This document shows, in pieces, positions 5,831-8,517 of a DNA stretch of 8,517 nt. Source of the DNA: CAZFCK01 sp964517355 (GTDB taxonomy: Bacteria; Desulfobacterota; Desulfovibrionia; Desulfovibrionales; Desulfovibrionaceae). Below the pieces are notes generated by a model. The model made no database searches, had not been told where the DNA came from, and saw only the letters and a list, made by a program, of their open reading frames with translations. The stretch covers positions 1 to 8,517 of the forward strand of contig CAZFCK010000212.1 in the NCBI GenBank assembly GCA_964517355.1, in the 5' to 3' direction. Numbering within the stretch: position 1 is the first letter of the stretch; every line of letters starts with the position of its first letter. Made by a program: the position numbers and the translations under genes.

Positions 5831-7239
5831 CGCACACGCACACCATCCTTCTTGTAGACGATCAGGCCGACTACATCCGCGGCCTGTCGCGATTGCTGGA
5901 GCGGGAATATCCCGAAGCCCGTTGCCTGTTGGCCACAGGCGGGGAGCAGGCCCTTGAGATCCTGGCCAAAGAGCGCGTCCACATGCTGCTCACGGACTTG
6001 CGCATGCCGGGCATGGACGGTCTCACGCTGCTCAAACAGGCCCTGGCCCGGGAAGCCAATCTCAGCGTGGTCATCATCACGGCCTACGGCAACATTGAAA
6101 CCGCTGTGGAGGCGGTCAAGGCGGGCGCATACGATTTCGTCACCAAACCAGTGGACAAGCAGACCCTGTTCAACGTGGTGGCCAAAGGCCTGGAGCGCAA
6201 CCGCCTGCTCGGAGAAAACCAGGCCCTGCGCGATCAGCTTGCGGAAACCGACCTGCGCCACGTGCTCATCGGGCAAAGCACGGCCATGCAACGCTTGCGT
6301 GAAAGCATCACCGCGGTGGCGGCCAGCGATTACACCGTGCTCATCACCGGCGAGTCCGGCACGGGCAAGGAACTCATCGCCCGCACCATCCACCGCATGT
6401 CTTCGCGCGCCAAACAACGCATGTTATGCGTCAATTGCCCCGCCATTCCCGACGAGCTGTTGGAAAGCGAGCTTTTCGGCCATGTCAAGGGCGCCTTTTC
6501 CGGAGCGAACCGCCAACGCACCGGCCTTTTCGTTTCCGCGGACAATTCCACGCTGCTGCTGGACGAAATCGGCGACATTTCTCTCAATATCCAGACAAAA
6601 TTGCTGCGCGTCCTGCAGGAGCGCGAGGTGCGCCCCGTGGGCGCCAACCAGCCCTGCAGCGTGAACGTGCGCATCCTCGCCTCCACCAACCAGGACCTGG
6701 AAGCGAAAATGAAAACGGGCAACTTCCGCGACGACCTGTTCTACAGACTCAACGTACTGCATGTGGTGGCGCCCGCCCTGCGCCAGCGCAAGGACGACAT
6801 CCCTCTGCTGGCGCGGCATTTTCTTTCCGAAAGCTGCCGGGAATTGGAGCTTCCGCCCAAGGAGCTCACGCCCGACGTGTTGAGCCACCTCGCCTTGCAG
6901 TCCTGGCCGGGCAATGTGCGCGAGCTGCAAAACTTCATGCGCCGCCTTGCCGTCTTTTCAACCGGGGAGCGCTTGGAAATGCCCCACATCTATGCCGCAC
7001 AGCGCGTGGATGCGGACACGCCCCACGTCGATTCCATGCACTTGCAATATAAACTGGCCAAAGCCCAGGTGGTGGACGATTTCACCTGCAACTATGTTCG
7101 CGAGCTCCTGCGCCGGACCGGGGGCAACATCTCCGAGGCGGCGCGCATCGGCGGCCTGGAGCGCGTATCCTTGCAAAAAATCATCAAACGTTACAATATT
7201 AATGCCGTGAAATTTCGCGGGCAATCCGCCGGCGACTAA
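5827..7239 (+). CDS. NtrC-family sigma-54-dependent response regulator
   Basis: The product has 470 residues with the three standard domains. Receiver (about 5-120): acidic pocket Asp11/Asp12, phosphoacceptor Asp57 in TDLRMPGMDG, Thr85 and Lys107. AAA+ domain (about 146-380): Walker A GESGTGKE (175-182), sigma-54-contact loop GAFSGA (222-227), Walker B LLLDEIGD (243-250), putative arginine fingers in FRDDLFYRL (300-309) and WPGNVREL (360-367). C-terminal Fis-type helix-turn-helix (about 421-457, GGNISEAARIGGLERVSLQK). The loop has Ser225 where most activators have Thr, a conservative swap. ATG is inside the overlap with the kinase stop and no good ribosome-binding site precedes it, so translational coupling is likely. 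The kinase before it is surely its partner. The sigma-54 promoter at 118-133 is the likely local target. Confidence 0.95.
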   Translation: MTHTHTILLVDDQADYIRGLSRLLEREYPEARCLLATGGEQALEILAKERVHMLLTDLRMPGMDGLTLLKQALAREANLSVVIITAYGNIETAVEAVKAGAYDFVTKPVDKQTLFNVVAKGLERNRLLGENQALRDQLAETDLRHVLIGQSTAMQRLRESITAVAASDYTVLITGESGTGKELIARTIHRMSSRAKQRMLCVNCPAIPDELLESELFGHVKGAFSGANRQRTGLFVSADNSTLLLDEIGDISLNIQTKLLRVLQEREVRPVGANQPCSVNVRILASTNQDLEAKMKTGNFRDDLFYRLNVLHVVAPALRQRKDDIPLLARHFLSESCRELELPPKELTPDVLSHLALQSWPGNVRELQNFMRRLAVFSTGERLEMPHIYAAQRVDADTPHVDSMHLQYKLAKAQVVDDFTCNYVRELLRRTGGNISEAARIGGLERVSLQKIIKRYNINAVKFRGQSAGD

Positions 7240-7256
7240 AAGCAAGAGGCGTCACC

Positions 7257-8426
7257 ATGGCTTTCGGCTGGCTCTCTCGTTTGTTGGACAGCTCCGACGC
7301 ACCCGCCCCCCACACCCTGGCCAGGCATAATCGCCAATCCAAAAGGTCCTGGCGATTTTGGCAGGTGGAATCGAGCATGGCCTGCAATATCGCCTGCACC
7401 ATGTGTCCGTGGGTGGAAATCAGACGCCGGGCGCCCAATCACGGACTCTTGAGCGATGCCGTCTGGCAGGCCCTCGTTCCCCATCTCCCCGAGGTCGAAG
7501 CCATAGATCTATCCGGGGGCGGCGAGCCTCTCATGCACCCCGCGCTCGCGGCAATGCTGCGGCAAGCCAGGGCCGCGGGCTGTGAAGCCGGCTTCCTGAC
7601 CAACGCCACCCTGCTTGATCCCGACACTATCCGGAAATTGCTCGACGCGGGCTTGAGCTGGCTTGGCGTGTCCCTGGACGGCGCCTGCAAACAAACTTAC
7701 GAGGCGATCAGAAAAGGCGCGAACTTCGATGACGTGTGCGCCCATATCGCCGGCTTCACCGCCATTGGCGGCGAAAAACGCCCCCGCCTGATCATCCAAA
7801 CAGTGCTCATGCAAAGCAATGTGCATGAAATAGAGGAGATGGTGCGCCTGGCCGCGCAACTGGGCGGCAGGAAACAGGATACGCATCTTATTTTCAAGAA
7901 TTGCGACGTGGTGCGCGGGGAACACGGCAAGGGCCTGGGCATGCACCGCAAAGACGCCGCCGCAAACAAGGCCCTGGCGAAACGGCTGCGCAAGGCCGTC
8001 AATATGGGGCGCAAGCTCGGCGTCAACGTGCGCACCTTCAACCTGGCCCCGGATGAACTTCCGGTGTGCGACCATGACCCGCGCAACGCGCTCTTTGTGG
8101 CCCAGGACGGGCGTGTGTGCCCGTGCATCAACCTGGCCTACGGCGGCCCCAGCGAATACTTGGGCAAGGATGTGCTCATGCCCACGCTCTGCTACGGCGC
8201 ACTGCCCGCGGAGGACTTATGCACCATCTGGGAGCGCTCCCCGCTGCGCACGGACATGCAGAAACGCTTCAACAGCCGCGAAGAGACCTACTTCAAGGGG
8301 CTCCAGGACATCACGGACCGCGAGGTGGACCTCGTGCGCCTCAAGCAGGGGTTGTTGAAAGCCCAACGCGCCATGCCCAGAGCCCCGCAGGGCTGCCATA
8401 TCTGCCACTATCTGCTGGGCGTCTGA
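7257..8426 (+). CDS. Radical SAM protein with SPASM-like C-terminal domain
   Basis: The product has 389 residues and is probably cytoplasmic. The SAM-binding [4Fe-4S] motif CxxxCxxC is intact (Cys43, Cys47, Cys50), followed by a glycine-rich SAM-contact segment SGGGE (86-90) and later core strands (LGVSLDG 136-142; IIQTVLMQ 179-186). The C-terminus has a SPASM-like pattern: Cys271-x13-Gly285-x4-Cys290, then Cys312, Cys322 and a final CHIC (380-383), suggesting at least one auxiliary iron-sulfur cluster. Such enzymes often modify peptides or proteins by radical chemistry, but the substrate cannot be read here and no precursor peptide is visible nearby. AAGAGG (7244-7249) lies 7 nt before ATG, and the gene starts 17 nt after the regulator stop, so it is co-transcribed with the two-component pair. 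Inference: it acts in the same response, perhaps modifying a protein of the sensing or export module. Confidence 0.88.
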   Translation: MAFGWLSRLLDSSDAPAPHTLARHNRQSKRSWRFWQVESSMACNIACTMCPWVEIRRRAPNHGLLSDAVWQALVPHLPEVEAIDLSGGGEPLMHPALAAMLRQARAAGCEAGFLTNATLLDPDTIRKLLDAGLSWLGVSLDGACKQTYEAIRKGANFDDVCAHIAGFTAIGGEKRPRLIIQTVLMQSNVHEIEEMVRLAAQLGGRKQDTHLIFKNCDVVRGEHGKGLGMHRKDAAANKALAKRLRKAVNMGRKLGVNVRTFNLAPDELPVCDHDPRNALFVAQDGRVCPCINLAYGGPSEYLGKDVLMPTLCYGALPAEDLCTIWERSPLRTDMQKRFNSREETYFKGLQDITDREVDLVRLKQGLLKAQRAMPRAPQGCHICHYLLGV

Positions 8427-8517
8427 GGTATCGCCGCCGGTTCTCATCTGGGCAGGAATGCCTAGGCTGTGTTTCTAAATTCGTTTCGAAAAGAAAATGC
8501 GAGAGGGGAAACCCTTT
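8427..8517. other. 3' intergenic stretch with three small dyads; possible terminator cut by the window edge
   Basis: No gene is seen. Three weak hairpins follow the last stop: GGCA/TGCC around GGAA (8451-8462); an A/T-rich imperfect hairpin TTTCT..TTCG / CGAA..AGAAA (8472-8496); and AGAGGG-GAAA-CCCTTT (8502-8517), a six-step stem including one G-U pair, with a GNRA-type loop. The last one runs into the window end, so any following T-run that would make it a terminator cannot be seen. Confidence 0.3.

Noticed and set aside
5209..6417. 402-residue open frame on the minus strand across the kinase-regulator junction
   Set aside because: It overlaps the catalytic domains of two intact genes on the + strand and shows no motif or ribosome-binding site.
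8394..8408. CxxCH (CHICH) at the C-terminus of the radical SAM protein read as a haem c motif
   Set aside because: The protein has no signal peptide or membrane segment, and the pair fits the final CxxC of a SPASM-like iron-sulfur cluster.

Overview
The window looks like chromosome from an anaerobic, sulfur-metabolising deltaproteobacterium, most likely in or near the Desulfovibrionaceae. This is inferred from moderately high GC, a YeiH-type 'sulfate exporter' family protein, a periplasmic c-type-haem sensor kinase and an NtrC-type regulator; no rRNA or other phylogenetic marker is present. All six convincing genes lie on the + strand and none appears broken. There are no tRNA or rRNA genes, insertion sequences or CRISPR arrays.

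Layout. Positions 1-239 are a regulatory region with a strong palindrome (17-51), a near-consensus sigma-54 promoter (118-133) and a leader that can fold (144-196). A three-gene membrane operon follows. It holds a 585-residue YeiH/UPF0324-family transporter carrying a large N-terminal extracytoplasmic insert (240-1997), a two-helix membrane protein (2062-2454) and a single-helix protein with a long soluble tail (2451-3074). A 12-bp GC stem-loop separates the first two genes, and the second and third overlap by ATGA. A 302-bp gap (3075-3376) holds a plausible sigma-70 promoter and small alternating inverted repeats. The second operon has three genes: a membrane sensor histidine kinase with a haem-binding DUF3365/Tll0287-like domain (3377-5830), its NtrC-family sigma-54 activator (5827-7239, ATGA overlap) and a radical SAM protein with a SPASM-like C-terminus (7257-8426, 17 nt downstream). 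The last 91 bp contain only small dyads.

How it may work together (inference). The kinase would sense a redox or gaseous signal, or a small ligand, through its periplasmic haem and phosphorylate the regulator at Asp57. The regulator would then bind upstream of the sigma-54 promoter at 118-133, possibly at the 17-51 palindrome, and switch on the exporter with its two accessory membrane proteins. The radical SAM protein is co-transcribed with the sensing genes and its substrate is unknown. The unit reads as a compact signal-controlled sulfur-anion (or other small-anion) export module. The undescribed parts are the insert in the transporter, the two partner proteins and the role of the radical SAM enzyme.
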